From: Aeromicrobium piscarium
Lineage (GTDB): Bacteria > Actinomycetota > Actinomycetes > Propionibacteriales > Nocardioidaceae
DNA length: 64,000 bases
Reading direction: 5' to 3'
Assembly: GCF_007421815.1 (NCBI RefSeq)
Contig: NZ_VLNT01000003.1
Span: 211,067-275,066 of the forward strand
The notes under the pieces were generated by a model. It ran no database searches and was not told where the DNA came from. It was given only the letters and a program-made list of their open reading frames with translations. Numbering within the stretch: the first letter of the stretch is position 1; each line of letters starts with the position of its first letter. Positions 9,297-23,360 of this stretch are shown here, piece by piece. The position numbers were made by a program, and so were the translations under genes.

Positions 9297-10721
9297 TCAG
9301 AAGAACAACGGAGCCAGCAGGAAGGCCACGGTGCCGATCGAGCAGGTCACCAAGGCGAAGATGATCAGGAATCCCATAATGTGCCGGAAGGACAAACCGC
9401 ACAGGGCCAGCAGCGGCAGCGCCCAGAAGGGCTGTAGGGCATTGGTCGACATGTCGCCCCAGATGTACGCCACCGTGGTCAGATCGAGCGGGACGCCGAG
9501 GGTCTGGGCCGCCTCGCCGAGATACGGTGCCTCGATGGCGAACTTCGACCCGCCGGAGGGCACGAAGAAGTTGAGGATGGCCGAGTACCAGTAGACGAAC
9601 ACCGCGAAGGTCTGCTCGCTGGCCACGGTCGCGAAGGCATTGGCGATCCGCTCGCTCAGGCCGGAGGCCACGATCATGCCGAGGATGCCCGCATAGAAGG
9701 GGAACTGCAGCAGAACGCCCCATACGAAGGTGCCGCCCGTCTGCGCCGCGGTGAGCAGGGCCTTGGGCGTCCCGTGCATCAGGATGCCGACGAAGAGGAA
9801 GATGAAGTTCACCGAGTTGAGCGTGAGGCCCTGGAGGATGCCGTCCTCGAGCGAGCTGAAGTACAGGACGACGTAGACGAGTCCGAGCAGACCGATGCTG
9901 CCGTTGACCCATCGCGAGTTCTCGATGATCTCGACCGGTGTCCGCTCGCCGGTCCTCTTCGCGGCATCGCGCGCCTCGCGATCGGCTTCGAACTCGGCGG
10001 CCATCTTCTCGCGAAGCTCGGCCGGCGGACTGACGGTGTCGGCCGGCCCAGGTTGAAGCACGATGGCGGTGATCGTCCATGCCACGATCGTGATCAGCAC
10101 CAACGTGAGGTTGAACGGCGAGAACACGGTCTGGCTCATCGGGATGACGCCGAAGTACTCCTCGGCGAAATGGCCGGGGGTCGCCACGAGCAGTCCTGCC
10201 GATGAGGACAGTCCTGCGTGGAACGTGCCGGCCATGCCCAGGTACGCGGCTGCCACGAGGAGCCGGTAGTCGGCCTTCGTGTCGCGCGCGGCGTAGTACC
10301 GCACCAGGATTCCGGCGGCGATGAGGCCGATCCCCCAGTGGATCCACATAAGGATCATGCTGGTCAGGGCGACCGTCGCGACCGTGCGCTTGGGTCCCGC
10401 TTGCCGGTCGGCGACCCAGATCAGCGCCCGGCGGACCGGCGGCGAGCTGGCGACGACGTAGCCGCTGAGCAGCATGAGCGCCATCTGCATGCCGAACTCG
10501 AGCAGGCCCCAGAATCCGTCACCCCATCCGCGAACGATCGTCTCGGCCTTGTCCAGGCCGAGACCGCCGGGGGTGGCGAAGAAGGACACGGCGCCCGCGA
10601 CCATGGTCAGCAGCACGACGATGATCCAGGGATCGGGGATCCATCGCACGCAGATGTCACTGAGCAGGTTCGACAGCCGTTCGAGGGGCTTGCGAGTTCG
10701 GCGCTCCGTGGACGCGGTCAT
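9297..10721 (-). CDS. AtoE/TIGR00366-type short-chain fatty acid transporter
   Basis: This 474-residue membrane protein has about 12 hydrophobic segments and the family stretch NFFVPSGGSKFAIEAPYL near residue 395, with WIHWGIGLIAAGILVRYYA near residue 126. AtoE-type carriers take up acetoacetate, butyrate and similar short carboxylates. A good AAGGAG site precedes the start. It is the middle gene of the operon between the cyclodeaminase-family enzyme and the molybdenum fusion enzyme, which suggests that the pathway substrate is a small carboxylate. Substrate choice within the family is loose, so this remains an inference. Confidence 0.88.
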   Translation of the reverse strand: MTASTERRTRKPLERLSNLLSDICVRWIPDPWIIVVLLTMVAGAVSFFATPGGLGLDKAETIVRGWGDGFWGLLEFGMQMALMLLSGYVVASSPPVRRALIWVADRQAGPKRTVATVALTSMILMWIHWGIGLIAAGILVRYYAARDTKADYRLLVAAAYLGMAGTFHAGLSSSAGLLVATPGHFAEEYFGVIPMSQTVFSPFNLTLVLITIVAWTITAIVLQPGPADTVSPPAELREKMAAEFEADREARDAAKRTGERTPVEIIENSRWVNGSIGLLGLVYVVLYFSSLEDGILQGLTLNSVNFIFLFVGILMHGTPKALLTAAQTGGTFVWGVLLQFPFYAGILGMIVASGLSERIANAFATVASEQTFAVFVYWYSAILNFFVPSGGSKFAIEAPYLGEAAQTLGVPLDLTTVAYIWGDMSTNALQPFWALPLLALCGLSFRHIMGFLIIFALVTCSIGTVAFLLAPLFF

Positions 10722-10770
10722 GAGGGGGCTCCTTGGGAGATCGGAAACGAGGGCAGAGGGAGGGTGATCG

Positions 10771-11718
10771 CTACCGGGAGACGCTCAGTCCGAGCTTGTC
10801 GGCGGCGAGGGCGGCGATCGTCACATCGCACCAGGCTTCGCCCACCCCCTTGAACAGATGGAGGCCGCTCACGGTCGTGCGCGGCTCCTTGACGACGTCC
10901 GCGAGCTCGGCATCGACGGCTCGATCCGCGGGGACACCGTCGCGGCATGCCAGGATGATGTCTCCGGCCTCGGCGAAGGACGAGGCGCGGGTCTCGACCG
11001 TCACGAATGCCCGGTCGACGAGGGCCGTGTCGACCTCGCGAGCCTCGGGCGAGTGCGAACCGATGGCCACGACGGTCGCGTCATCTCGCAGGGACGCCGA
11101 GTCGAAAAGCGGTGCGGATGCGGAGGTGCAACAGGCGACGATGTCCGCCTCCCCCACCGCTGCCGGCGTGCCGACCTCGGCCTCCAATCCCGACTCCGCC
11201 GCCCAGGCCATCAGCTCGCGGGCACGCTCCGGCGAGCGTCCGACGACGATGACCCGGCGCAGCGGACGGACGGCCCGGATGGCCTCGATGTGGCCTCGGG
11301 CTTGAGGGCCGGCACCGAACACCACGAGGGTCGAGGCGTCGGCTGGTGCCAGATGACGGACGGCCAGACCGGACAGCGCCGCGGTGCGCAACACCGTGAA
11401 ACCCGCGGCATCGAAGATGACCGCCGGTCGCAGCGTCAGGCTGTCGGACAAGATGACGAGGCCCTGGATCCGCGGAAGGCCCCGCTCGTGATTCGTCGGG
11501 GAGACCGAGGCCATCTTCACGCCCACGACGCCGTCCACCTGCGAGGGCATGTAGAGCAGGTGACCGTGAGGCAGATCCGTGCGGCTCCGCAGCGGGGTGT
11601 GCTCGGTCGCCGTCCCGGTGCGCAGCGCGCCCTCGAGCGCGTTGATCGCCTCCTCATAGGAGACGAGACCGTCGAAATCGGCCGCGGTGACGAAGGGAAG
11701 GGCGGGTGAGTCGCGCAT
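10771..11718 (-). CDS. Ornithine cyclodeaminase / mu-crystallin family protein
   Basis: This 315-residue protein has the family layout: an N-terminal substrate domain and a Rossmann domain beginning with VVFGAGPQARGHIEAI near residue 130. GLVILSD and AVLRTAALSGLAVRHLA-like segments precede it, as in cyclodeaminases and ketimine or pyrroline-2-carboxylate reductases. The family includes ornithine cyclodeaminase, imine reductases and opine-type dehydrogenases, and sequence alone does not choose between them. The start at 11718 is favoured because family homology begins just after it; an open frame runs to 11814 through the promoter. It is first in the operon and sits behind a candidate GntR operator. 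Confidence 0.85.
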   Translation of the reverse strand: MRDSPALPFVTAADFDGLVSYEEAINALEGALRTGTATEHTPLRSRTDLPHGHLLYMPSQVDGVVGVKMASVSPTNHERGLPRIQGLVILSDSLTLRPAVIFDAAGFTVLRTAALSGLAVRHLAPADASTLVVFGAGPQARGHIEAIRAVRPLRRVIVVGRSPERARELMAWAAESGLEAEVGTPAAVGEADIVACCTSASAPLFDSASLRDDATVVAIGSHSPEAREVDTALVDRAFVTVETRASSFAEAGDIILACRDGVPADRAVDAELADVVKEPRTTVSGLHLFKGVGEAWCDVTIAALAADKLGLSVSR

Positions 11719-11767
11719 GCGGGGTCCGGGAGCCTCTCGTTGGTGGGATGTCTGATCGGTATTGATC

Positions 11768-11781
11768 GGTGATCGATTACC
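11768..11781 (-). promoter_or_regulatory. Candidate GntR operator before the accessory operon (site B)
   Basis: GGTGATCGATTACC is a near-perfect palindrome and agrees with site A (5846-5859) at 12 of 14 positions, giving the shared form GGTRATCGAYTACC. The heptamer GATCGGT also occurs twice 10 bp apart (11754 and 11764), one helical turn. The site lies 50 bases before the operon start, where promoter and operator are expected. Confidence 0.55.
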
Positions 11782-11855
11782 CATAACGTAGGGGTTGGTA
11801 TGTCGCGCCGTCAACGGCCGCAGCGCAGAAATGTGAACGTAACGCGAAGAGAAAA

Positions 11856-11891
11856 GCCATCGCCCACGGGGCGACTCCCGTGGGCGATGGC
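11856..11891 (-). terminator. Intrinsic terminator after rbpA
   Basis: GCCATCGCCCACGGG (11856-11870) pairs perfectly over 15 bp with CCCGTGGGCGATGGC (11877-11891) around a 6-nt loop. Read on the minus strand it is followed by TTTTCTCTT, the classical form of a factor-independent terminator. It closes the gap-pgk-tpiA-secG-rbpA transcript. The rest of the 198-base gap (11719-11916) holds the operon promoter and site B. Confidence 0.88.
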
Positions 11892-11916
11892 GGTGAAACG
11901 GCTCAGCGGCCGGCGA

Positions 11917-12270
11917 TCAGAAGATGATCTCCCCTGTCTTGCGCTTGGTGCGCAAGGTCTCGAGTGCCTCGTCGAGGATCGACGCGGCCTCCTCCTCCGA
12001 ACGCCGTTCCTTCACATAGGCCAGGTGGGTCTTGTACGGCTCGATCCGCGGAGCATCGGGGCGATTCTCCGCATCCCGGCTGGCGGGGAACCCGCACCGC
12101 GGACAGTCCCACTCCACCGGAACCTCGGCCTCGATGGCGAACTGCAACGTGGTGCGGTGGTCCTTGGCGCAGAAGAAGTCGATGGTCTGTCGCGGCGCGG
12201 CCTCACCGCGTTCGGCCTCGCCCATGGGACCGGAACCGATCCGGCTCCCCCGGATCGCTCCGGTGGACAT
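11917..12270 (-). CDS. rbpA: RNA polymerase-binding protein RbpA
   Basis: This 117-residue protein is the actinobacterial RNA polymerase partner that binds the primary sigma factor and stabilises the open complex. The start IRGSRIGSG and the APRQ stretch are typical of the N-terminal tail. C34, C56 and C59 match the zinc-binding cysteines of the Streptomyces-type protein, and the C-terminal sigma-interaction helix has RRSEEEAASILDEALE. It overlaps the secG stop by one base, extending the glycolysis-secG operon, and is followed by an intrinsic terminator. Confidence 0.95.
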   Translation of the reverse strand: MSTGAIRGSRIGSGPMGEAERGEAAPRQTIDFFCAKDHRTTLQFAIEAEVPVEWDCPRCGFPASRDAENRPDAPRIEPYKTHLAYVKERRSEEEAASILDEALETLRTKRKTGEIIF

Positions 12271-12506
12271 CAGGCGCTCACCTTCAGCAACAGCCCGAGG
12301 GCGAAGACGCAGACGACCCAGACCAGGGCCACGCCGACCGTCAGACGGTCGAGGTTCCGCTCGGCCACCGACGAGCCACCCAGAGAGCTCGACACGCCAC
12401 CGCCGAACATGTCCGAGAGCCCGCCACCACGGCCCTTGTGCATGAGCACCAGCACGATCATCAGCACGCTGCTGAGCGCCAGCAGGATCGAGAACAACAA
12501 GATCAC
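12270..12506 (-). CDS. secG: Preprotein translocase subunit SecG
   Basis: This 78-residue protein is a small membrane subunit of the SecYEG channel. Two membrane segments (about residues 3-22 and 54-76) flank a loop with LMHKGRGGGLSDMFGGG, the SecG signature. The tpiA-secG order is common in actinobacteria. Its stop overlaps the rbpA start and it begins 16 bases after tpiA. Confidence 0.95.
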   Translation of the reverse strand: MILLFSILLALSSVLMIVLVLMHKGRGGGLSDMFGGGVSSSLGGSSVAERNLDRLTVGVALVWVVCVFALGLLLKVSA

Positions 12507-12521
12507 GAGACGTTTCCTCCG

Positions 12522-13322
12522 TCAGGAACCGGACAGGTCCGGCAGATCGTAGAATCGGGCGATCGCGGCGAACTCCTCGGCTTGCAGGCTCGCGCCACCG
12601 ACGAGGGCACCATCGACATCGGGCTTGGCCATGATCGACGAAATATTCTGCGCCTTGACCGATCCGCCGTACAGGATACGCGTTGCCGCGGCCGTCTCGG
12701 CACCCCAGGTCTCGGCGAGCCGTCCGCGGATGGCCGCGCACACCTCCTGAGCGTCCTCGGGCGTCGCCACCTCGCCGGTGCCGATCGCCCAGACCGGTTC
12801 ATAGGCGATCACCAGTCCGGCCACCTGTTCGGCGGTGAGACCTTCGAGCGAGCCGTCGACCTGTCCCAGGGTGTAGCCGACATGCTCGCCGGACTGGCGC
12901 ACCTCGAGACCCTCCCCCACACAGACGATGGGCGTCATGCCTGCGGCGAGCGTCTTGCCTGCCTTGGTGTTGACGACAGCATCGGTCTCGCCGTGATACT
13001 CGCGACGCTCTGAATGGCCCACCACCACATACGAACAGCCGAGCTTGGCCAGCATCGCCGCGCTGATCTCCCCGGTGTAGGCCCCGCCGTCGTGTTCGGA
13101 GACGTCCTGCGCCCCGTAGCCGATCTGCAGATGATCGCCGTCGACCAGAGTCTGCACACTGCGGATATCCGTGAACGGCGGGATCACGACGACTTCGGAC
13201 TTGGCGTAGTCGTGCTTCTTGTCCGACAACGTCCACGCGAGCTTCTGCACCAGGACGACGGCCTCATGGTGGTTGAGATTGGACTTCCAGTTGCCTGCCA
13301 TCAAGGGCGTACGCTCGGTCAT
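12522..13322 (-). CDS. tpiA: Triose-phosphate isomerase
   Basis: This 266-residue TIM-barrel enzyme interconverts dihydroxyacetone phosphate and glyceraldehyde 3-phosphate. The substrate lysine motif AGNWKSNL is near residue 9, the electrophilic histidine lies in [10 protein letters not shown] near residue 100, the catalytic glutamate is in [11 protein letters not shown] near residue 173, and the phosphate loop is [10 protein letters not shown] near residue 220. The start overlaps the pgk stop by 4 bp. Confidence 0.97.
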   Translation of the reverse strand: MTERTPLMAGNWKSNLNHHEAVVLVQKLAWTLSDKKHDYAKSEVVVIPPFTDIRSVQTLVDGDHLQIGYGAQDVSEHDGGAYTGEISAAMLAKLGCSYVVVGHSERREYHGETDAVVNTKAGKTLAAGMTPIVCVGEGLEVRQSGEHVGYTLGQVDGSLEGLTAEQVAGLVIAYEPVWAIGTGEVATPEDAQEVCAAIRGRLAETWGAETAAATRILYGGSVKAQNISSIMAKPDVDGALVGGASLQAEEFAAIARFYDLPDLSGS

Positions 13323-14533
13323 GAGGCCTCCTCGTCGAGAACTGCCAGGCCGGGCAGCGTCTTGCCCTCCAGGTACTCCAGGCTCGCGCCGCCGCCGGTC
13401 GAGATATGGCCGAACTGGTCATCGGAGAACCCGAGCTGACGCACGGCTGCGGCGGAATCGCCGCCACCCACGACCGAGAGTCCATCGACCTCGGTGAGCG
13501 CCTGCGCGACCGCCTTGGTGCCCGCGGCGAAGGCCGCCATCTCGAACACGCCCATCGGGCCGTTCCAGAAGACCGTCCGCGCGCGTCGGATGACGTCGGC
13601 GAAGTGCTCCGCGGAGTCAGGACCGATGTCGAGGCCCAGCTGATCCTCGGGAATGGCGTCGACCGAGACGATCGTCGCCGGCGCATCGGCGGCGAACTCC
13701 GGTGCCACCACGACATCCGTCGGCAGCACCAGCTCCACCCCCTGCCGAGCCGCGCGCTCGATGTAGCCCTTGGCCACCTCGATCTGGTCGGACTCGAGCA
13801 GGCTCTTGCCGACCCCGTGCCCCTGCGCGGCCAGGAAGGTGAAGACCATCCCACCGCCGATGAGCAGCGTGTCGGCACGATCGATGAGGTGGTCGATCAC
13901 GCCGAGCTTGTCGGAGACCTTCGAGCCACCGAGCACGACCGCATAAGGCCGCTCGGGACTCTCGGTCAGTCGTTCGAGGACCTCGACCTCCGCCTCGACG
14001 AGGCCGCCGACATAAGCCGGCAACCGGTGGGCGATGTCGTAGACGCTCGCCTGCTTGCGGTGCACGACCCCGAAGCCGTCGGAGACGAAGACTTCCGCGA
14101 GCTCGGCCAGCTCGTCGGCGAAGGCGCCGCGCTCGGCATCGTCCTTGCTCGTCTCGCCGGCGTTGAAGCGGACATTCTCCACCACCGCGACCTCGCCGTC
14201 ACCGAGCGCCGCACTGATCCGGTGTGCTTCGGGACCCACGGTGTCGTTGGCGAACAGGACCGGCTGTTCCAGCAGTTCTGCCAGACGTTCAGCGACCGGT
14301 TTGAGCGAGAACTGTGGATCGGGCGTGCCCTTGGGGCGGCCCAGGTGGGCCGTCACCAGGACCTTGGCGCCCGCATCGGTCAGACGCTTGATGGTCGGCA
14401 CGCTGGCGCGGACTCGGCCGTCGTCGGTGATGCGCTGACCGTCCAACGGCACGTTGAGGTCACTGCGGACCAGGACGCGCTTGCCGCTCAGGTCGCCACC
14501 GGACTCCGACAGCAGGGTGTCGATCGTCTTCAC
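13319..14533 (-). CDS. pgk: Phosphoglycerate kinase
   Basis: This 404-residue enzyme makes ATP from 1,3-bisphosphoglycerate. The signature [15 protein letters not shown] is near residue 18, TAHLGRPKG near residue 60, [14 protein letters not shown] near residue 200, and the C-terminal GGGDSAAAV loop near residue 370. The GTG at 14533 is chosen as the start because VKTIDTLL begins the family homology and GGGAG lies upstream; a longer frame reaches 14620 into gap. It is between gap and tpiA in one operon. Confidence 0.96.
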   Translation of the reverse strand: MKTIDTLLSESGGDLSGKRVLVRSDLNVPLDGQRITDDGRVRASVPTIKRLTDAGAKVLVTAHLGRPKGTPDPQFSLKPVAERLAELLEQPVLFANDTVGPEAHRISAALGDGEVAVVENVRFNAGETSKDDAERGAFADELAELAEVFVSDGFGVVHRKQASVYDIAHRLPAYVGGLVEAEVEVLERLTESPERPYAVVLGGSKVSDKLGVIDHLIDRADTLLIGGGMVFTFLAAQGHGVGKSLLESDQIEVAKGYIERAARQGVELVLPTDVVVAPEFAADAPATIVSVDAIPEDQLGLDIGPDSAEHFADVIRRARTVFWNGPMGVFEMAAFAAGTKAVAQALTEVDGLSVVGGGDSAAAVRQLGFSDDQFGHISTGGGASLEYLEGKTLPGLAVLDEEAS

Positions 14534-14552
14534 GAGAAGCCGTCTCCCGCGA

Positions 14553-15605
<1,053 letters not shown>

Positions 15606-15645
15606 CTACTACTGCCGTTGTCGGCCAGCGTGCGGACCGACGCCC

Positions 15646-16629
15646 TCAATGATCGGGCAGGAGATCCTCATTCAGACCCGCCTCGGTGTCAGGGATACCG
15701 AGGTCCTGTGCACGCTTGTCCGCCATCGCCAGCAGGCGGCGGATCCGGCCGGCGATCGCATCCTTGGTGAGCACCGGGTCGTGCAATTGACCCAGTTCCT
15801 CCAGGCTCGCCTGGCGATGCTCCACGCGCAGCAGCCCCGCGAGCTTCAGATGGTCCGGCACCTCGTCGCCGAGGATCTCGAGGGCTCGCTGCGCCCGGGC
15901 CCCGGCGGCGACGGCCGCGCGCGCCGAACGGCGCAGATTGGCGTCATCGAAGTTGGCCAGCCGGTTGGCGGTCGCACGCACCTCGCGGCGCATGCGCCGT
16001 TCCTCCCACGCCAGCAGCGCCTCGTGGGCTCCGAGGCGCGTCAAGAGCGCGCCGATGGCCTCGCCGTCGCGGATCACGACGCGGTCGGCGCCGCGCACCT
16101 CACGCGCCTTCGCGGCGATACCCAGCCGACGGGCCGAGCCCACGAGGGCCAACGCCGCCTCCGGCCCGGGGGCGGTCACCTCAAGGGAGGACGAACGGCC
16201 GGGCTCGGTCAGCGATCCACGTGCCAGGAAGGCGCCGCGCCACGCAGCCACCGCGTCACAGGACGCGCCGGAGACGACCTGGGGCGGAAGACCTCTGATG
16301 GGCCTGCCGCTGGCGTCGACCACACCGGTCTGCCGAGCCAGTGCGTCGCCTTCCTTGGCCACCCGCACGACGTACGAGGTGCCCTTGCGGATGCCGCCGT
16401 TCTGCAGCACCAGCAACTCGCTGCCGTGCCCGTAGACCTCGGCGATGTCCTTGCGCAGGCGGCGCGCCGTGGCACCCGAGTCGAGCTCGGCCTCCACCAC
16501 GATCCGGCCCGACACGATATGCAGCCCACCGGCGAAGCGCAGGATCGTGGAGACCTCGGCCTTGCGGCAGCAGGACTTGGTGATCGGTGTCTGCGCCAGC
16601 TCGGACTTGACCTGGGTCGTCATCGCCAT
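15646..16629 (-). CDS. whiA: WhiA family DNA-binding regulator
   Basis: This 327-residue protein has the degenerate LAGLIDADG endonuclease-like N-terminal half (about 1-220, with [18 protein letters not shown] near residue 20) and a C-terminal helix-turn-helix (about 230-315, with [20 protein letters not shown]). WhiA controls sporulation and cell division in Streptomyces and is conserved in non-sporulating actinobacteria and firmicutes. It follows yvcK by 36 bases, the standard rapZ-yvcK-whiA order. Two ATG codons (16629 and 16623) share the GAGGAGG site. Confidence 0.95.
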   Translation of the reverse strand: MAMTTQVKSELAQTPITKSCCRKAEVSTILRFAGGLHIVSGRIVVEAELDSGATARRLRKDIAEVYGHGSELLVLQNGGIRKGTSYVVRVAKEGDALARQTGVVDASGRPIRGLPPQVVSGASCDAVAAWRGAFLARGSLTEPGRSSSLEVTAPGPEAALALVGSARRLGIAAKAREVRGADRVVIRDGEAIGALLTRLGAHEALLAWEERRMRREVRATANRLANFDDANLRRSARAAVAAGARAQRALEILGDEVPDHLKLAGLLRVEHRQASLEELGQLHDPVLTKDAIAGRIRRLLAMADKRAQDLGIPDTEAGLNEDLLPDH

Positions 16630-16665
16630 CCGCGGTGTTCCTCCTCGAAGAGTGCTCGCTTCACT

Positions 16666-17601
16666 CTATGCCTCGCTGAAAACCTTCGTGAATACCTGGG
16701 CGAGCAGCTCCGGATCGTGCTGGTCGGGCCGCTCTCGCGACGCGACATCGGCGCAGACCAGCCTGGCACCCACGCGACGAGCGACGTGCTGGAGCGCCGA
16801 GTCACCGGCCACACTGCGTCGATCGGCCACGATGACGTCCAGTCGCAGATCGGGGGCGTGCTCGACGAGGACGTCCAGGTGTGCGGACGGGGTCAACCCC
16901 TCGGTCTCCCCCGGCTGGTCGACCAGATTGAGCACCAGGATTCGCCGCGCGCTGGTGCGCACGAGCGCCTCGCGCAGGCTCGGGACCAGCAGATTGGGCA
17001 TGACGCTGGTGAACCACGACCCCGGCCCGACGACGACCCAGTCGGCGGAGTCGATGGCAGCCACCGACTCAGGGCACGCCGGCGGATCGGCGGGCTCGAG
17101 ACGGACTCCGAGGACCTCACCGGGTGTCGAGGCGACCTGCGCCTGGCCTCGCACACGCTCCACGGGATAGGGGGAGGTACGCGACCGGACATCGGCCTCG
17201 ATCGTCAGCGGGACGGAGGCCATCGGCAGCACGCGTCCTTGCGCGCCGAGCAGCTCGCCAACGAGCGCGAGACCGCGGACGGTGTCGCCCAGCCGGTCCC
17301 ACGTCGCGGCCAGCAGCAGGTTCCCGAGCGCGTGGTTGCCGAGCGGCCCCTCGCCGCTGAAACGATGCTGCAGAATCCCCGCCCACGTGCGACCCCAGTC
17401 GTCATCACGGCACAGTGCCGCCAACGCCATCCGGAGGTCTCCCGGAGGCAGGATGCCGAACTCCTCGCGCAGTCGTCCCGACGAGCCGCCGTTGTCCGCC
17501 ACCGTGACGATGCCGGTGAGATCGTCGGTCACCCGCCGTAGAGCCGCCAGACTGGCGGCCAGCCCGTGCCCTCCCCCGAGAGCGACGACGCGCGAGCTCA
17601 T
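16666..17601 (-). CDS. yvcK: YvcK/CofD family gluconeogenesis factor
   Basis: This 311-residue protein belongs to the YvcK family, with the nucleotide-sugar loop VVALGGGHGLAASL at the start and TVADNGGSSGRLREEFG near residue 33. It is related in fold to CofD phospholactate transferase, but YvcK proteins bind UDP-sugars and affect cell wall precursor supply and growth on gluconeogenic carbon. Other landmarks are GDLRMALAALC and GNLLLAATWD. It overlaps rapZ by 4 bp. Confidence 0.93.
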   Translation of the reverse strand: MSSRVVALGGGHGLAASLAALRRVTDDLTGIVTVADNGGSSGRLREEFGILPPGDLRMALAALCRDDDWGRTWAGILQHRFSGEGPLGNHALGNLLLAATWDRLGDTVRGLALVGELLGAQGRVLPMASVPLTIEADVRSRTSPYPVERVRGQAQVASTPGEVLGVRLEPADPPACPESVAAIDSADWVVVGPGSWFTSVMPNLLVPSLREALVRTSARRILVLNLVDQPGETEGLTPSAHLDVLVEHAPDLRLDVIVADRRSVAGDSALQHVARRVGARLVCADVASRERPDQHDPELLAQVFTKVFSEA

Positions 17602-18461
17602 TCCTTCCCCAGATCGCGGTGCACGACCAGCGTCTTGACCCCGTGCGCCCGGAGCCGGCTCGCGAGCGCCTCGGACATCGCGACGCTACGGTGCCGTCCG
17701 CCCGTGCAGCCGATCGCGACGGTCAGGAAGTGTTTGTCCTCGTGTAGGAAGCCGTCGGTCAGCAGAGCGATCAGCTGCTCATAACTGTCCAGGAACTCGA
17801 CTGCACGTGGCTGTGCCTCGACATAGGTGCGCACCGGGTCGTCCAGCCCGCTCAGAGCGCGCAGATCGTCGTCCCAGTAGGGATTGGGCAGGAAACGCAT
17901 ATCGGCGACCATGTCGGCGTCGATCGGGATGCCGTACTTGAAGCCGAAGGAGACGACCGTCGCCCGCAGACCGTACTGTTCGGGAATCTCGAAGGCGGCC
18001 TGCATCCGCTGGGCAAGCTGGTGGGTGTTCAGGCGGGTCGTGTCGATGACGAGATCCGCCGCCGCCCGCACATTGCGCAGCAGGTCGCGCTCGCGGTCGA
18101 AGCCGTCCATCAACCGGCCCTCGTGGCTGAGCGGATGTGGCCGGCGCGCGGCCTCCTGACGACGCACGAGGACATCGTCGGCCGCCTCCAGATACAGGAT
18201 CCGGACGGCCACACCGGACTCCTTCACTGCCTCGACCTGGTCGACCAGGGCACCGAAGAAACCGCGCGAGCGCGCGTCCACCACCAGCGCGAATCGATCG
18301 ACATCGCCGGCCTCGCCGACCGTGCGCACGGCATCGGCGAGCATCGGGGCGGGCAGATTGTCGATGACGTAGTAGCCGAGCTTCTCCAAGACCTTCGCGG
18401 CGGTGCCGCGTCCCGCACCGGTCATACCGGTGACCAGGACGACCTCGTTGATCGTGCTCAC
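17598..18461 (-). CDS. rapZ: RapZ (YvcJ) family nucleotide-binding protein
   Basis: This 287-residue P-loop protein is the RapZ/YvcJ homologue. The Walker A loop reads [12 protein letters not shown], with arginine where the usual lysine stands, as I recall for actinobacterial members. [20 protein letters not shown] and FLPNPYWD near residues 170-200 and [17 protein letters not shown] near residue 255 are family signatures. In E. coli the protein guides RNase E to a small RNA; in Gram-positives its role is less defined. It overlaps uvrC and yvcK by 4 bp each. Confidence 0.93.
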   Translation of the reverse strand: MSTINEVVLVTGMTGAGRGTAAKVLEKLGYYVIDNLPAPMLADAVRTVGEAGDVDRFALVVDARSRGFFGALVDQVEAVKESGVAVRILYLEAADDVLVRRQEAARRPHPLSHEGRLMDGFDRERDLLRNVRAAADLVIDTTRLNTHQLAQRMQAAFEIPEQYGLRATVVSFGFKYGIPIDADMVADMRFLPNPYWDDDLRALSGLDDPVRTYVEAQPRAVEFLDSYEQLIALLTDGFLHEDKHFLTVAIGCTGGRHRSVAMSEALASRLRAHGVKTLVVHRDLGKE

Positions 18462-20431
18462 GTACTGCCCTCTCCGTCGTCGATGATCTCACCCGTGCGA
18501 GTGTCGATCGCCGGCCCGGCCGGCGATCCGTCTCGCAGGGCCCGCACGATCGATTCTGCCGTAGCCGGACCGATACCGGGCACCGCCTCGATCTCCTCGG
18601 CCGTCGCGGCACGGAGCCGCTTGAGCGATCCGAACTGCTTCATCAGCGCCTTGCGTCGTGTGTCCCCCAGCCCGGGGATCGGATCGAGCAGGCTCTCGAC
18701 CATGGACTTGCTCCGGCGCGTGCGGTGGTGAGAGATGGCGAAACGATGAGCTTCGTCGCGGACTCGCTGCAGGAGATAGAGACCTTCGCTCGTGCGCGGC
18801 AAGATCACCGGGTCTCCCCCATCTGTGGATTCGGTGTCGGGCAGCCACACCTCTTCGAGCTTCTTGGCCAGCCCGCATAGCGCGATCCCCGTGATCCCGA
18901 GCTCATCCATCGCGGCCTGGGCGGCGGCCACCTGCGGCGGTCCGCCGTCGACGACGACCAATGACGGCGCGTAGGCGAACTTGCGCGGCTTGCCGGTCTC
19001 CGGGTCGATGCCCGGTTCCTCGTCGCCCTGTCGATCACGAGCCCGCAGATAGGCCTCGAAACGCCGGGTGATGACCTCGTGCATCGCCGCCACGTCGCTC
19101 TGCCCTTGGTGCCGGACCGTGAAGCGCCGGTACTCGGACTTGCGGGCGAGTCCGTCCTCGAAGACCACCATCGAGGCGACGATCTCGGTGCCCTGCAGAT
19201 TGGAGATGTCGAAGCACTCGATCCGCAGCGGCGGCTCGGGCAGGCCGAGCGCAGCCTGGATCTCCTCCAGGGCCAGGCTCCGGGCGGTGAGATCACCACT
19301 GCGCTTGAGCTTGTGCCTGCCCATCGCCTGTTTGGCGTTCTGCTCCACGGTCTCCATCAGGCGCCTCTTGTCGCCGCGCCGAGGGACGCGGATGCGCACG
19401 GGGCCGCCTCGCTGCTCGCTGAGCAGCGCCTCGACCGCGTCCAGATCCGCGGGTAGCTCGGGCACCAGCACCTGCTTGGGGATCGCCTCGTCGACCGCGT
19501 CCTGGTAGAGGGTCATCAAGGCGTGCTGAACCAGATCCGCCAGCGCGGCATCGTCCTCCTTGTCGGCGACCCAGCCTCGCTGTCCGCGCACACGCCCGCC
19601 GCGCACCGAGAATATCTGGACCGCGACCTCCAGGGGATCGTCGACGAAGCCGAAGACATCGGCATCGGTGCCGTCCCCGAGGACCACGGTCTGCTTCTCC
19701 AGGACGCGTTGCAGGGCGGAGAGGTCGTCGCGGTACTTGGCGGCGAGCTCGTACTCCTGGCGTCCGGCCGCGTCGCGCATCTGCTGCTCGATCCGCCGGG
19801 TGAAGCCGGCGGTCTGGCCACCCATGAACGCGAGGAAGTCGTCGACGATGTCGCGATGCTCCTCGGCGGACACCCGCCCGACGCAGGGGGCCGCGCATTT
19901 GCCGATGTCGCCGAGCAGGCAGGGCCGGCCGATCGCCTTGGAACGCCGGAACACCCCGGCCGAGCAGGACCGCATGGGGAACACCCGCAACAGGGTGTCG
20001 ACGGTGTCACGGATCGCCCAGGCGTGACCATACGGCCCGAAGTACCGCACCCCCTTGCGCTGCGCCCCGCGCATCACCTGCACACGGGGGAACTCCTCCC
20101 CCACGGTGACCGCCAGCCACGGGTAGGACTTGTCGTCGCGGTACTTGACGTTGAAGCGGGGGTCGTACTCCTTGATCCAGGAGTACTCCAGCGCCAGCGC
20201 CTCGACCTCGGTGCCGACCACGGTCCACTCGACCGATGCCGCCGTGGTCACCATCTGCTGTGTGCGCGGATGCAGGTGGACGATGTCCTGGAAATAGGAG
20301 CTGAGACGTGGTCGCAGCGACTTGGCCTTGCCAACGTAGATCACGCGGCGTTCGGCATCGCGGAAGCGGTAGACGCCCGGCTCGGTCGGGATCTCGCCCG
20401 GCTTGGGCCTATAGGTGGCCGGATCAGCCAT
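18458..20431 (-). CDS. uvrC: Excinuclease ABC subunit C
   Basis: This 657-residue nuclease makes the two incisions around a DNA lesion after UvrB loading. In order it has a GIY-YIG domain (about 15-95, [21 protein letters not shown]), a cysteine cluster region ([15 protein letters not shown]), a UVR motif (about 205-240), an RNase H-like nuclease part ([18 protein letters not shown] near residue 405) and helix-hairpin-helix repeats at the end ([15 protein letters not shown]). It lies 6 bases after uvrA and overlaps rapZ, the common actinobacterial arrangement. Confidence 0.97.
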   Translation of the reverse strand: MADPATYRPKPGEIPTEPGVYRFRDAERRVIYVGKAKSLRPRLSSYFQDIVHLHPRTQQMVTTAASVEWTVVGTEVEALALEYSWIKEYDPRFNVKYRDDKSYPWLAVTVGEEFPRVQVMRGAQRKGVRYFGPYGHAWAIRDTVDTLLRVFPMRSCSAGVFRRSKAIGRPCLLGDIGKCAAPCVGRVSAEEHRDIVDDFLAFMGGQTAGFTRRIEQQMRDAAGRQEYELAAKYRDDLSALQRVLEKQTVVLGDGTDADVFGFVDDPLEVAVQIFSVRGGRVRGQRGWVADKEDDAALADLVQHALMTLYQDAVDEAIPKQVLVPELPADLDAVEALLSEQRGGPVRIRVPRRGDKRRLMETVEQNAKQAMGRHKLKRSGDLTARSLALEEIQAALGLPEPPLRIECFDISNLQGTEIVASMVVFEDGLARKSEYRRFTVRHQGQSDVAAMHEVITRRFEAYLRARDRQGDEEPGIDPETGKPRKFAYAPSLVVVDGGPPQVAAAQAAMDELGITGIALCGLAKKLEEVWLPDTESTDGGDPVILPRTSEGLYLLQRVRDEAHRFAISHHRTRRSKSMVESLLDPIPGLGDTRRKALMKQFGSLKRLRAATAEEIEAVPGIGPATAESIVRALRDGSPAGPAIDTRTGEIIDDGEGST

Positions 20432-20437
20432 CGGCGC

Positions 20438-23296
<2,859 letters not shown>

Positions 23297-23360
23297 CCGA
23301 CCAGCCTAACGAGGGGCACCGACAGTTTCTCTTGAGCGAGTTCTCGAGCGGCCTCCGTGG

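Noticed and set aside
6171..9437. A 1088-codon open frame opposite the molybdenum fusion gene
   Set aside because: It is a mirror frame of a GC-rich gene: no domain is recognisable and it is rich in Arg, Gly and Gln. The minus-strand frame has clear motifs throughout.
5143..11781. Genomic island or prophage boundary around the Mo operon
   Set aside because: No integrase, tRNA, transposase or direct-repeat att pair was seen at either side; base composition by eye is like the neighbours.
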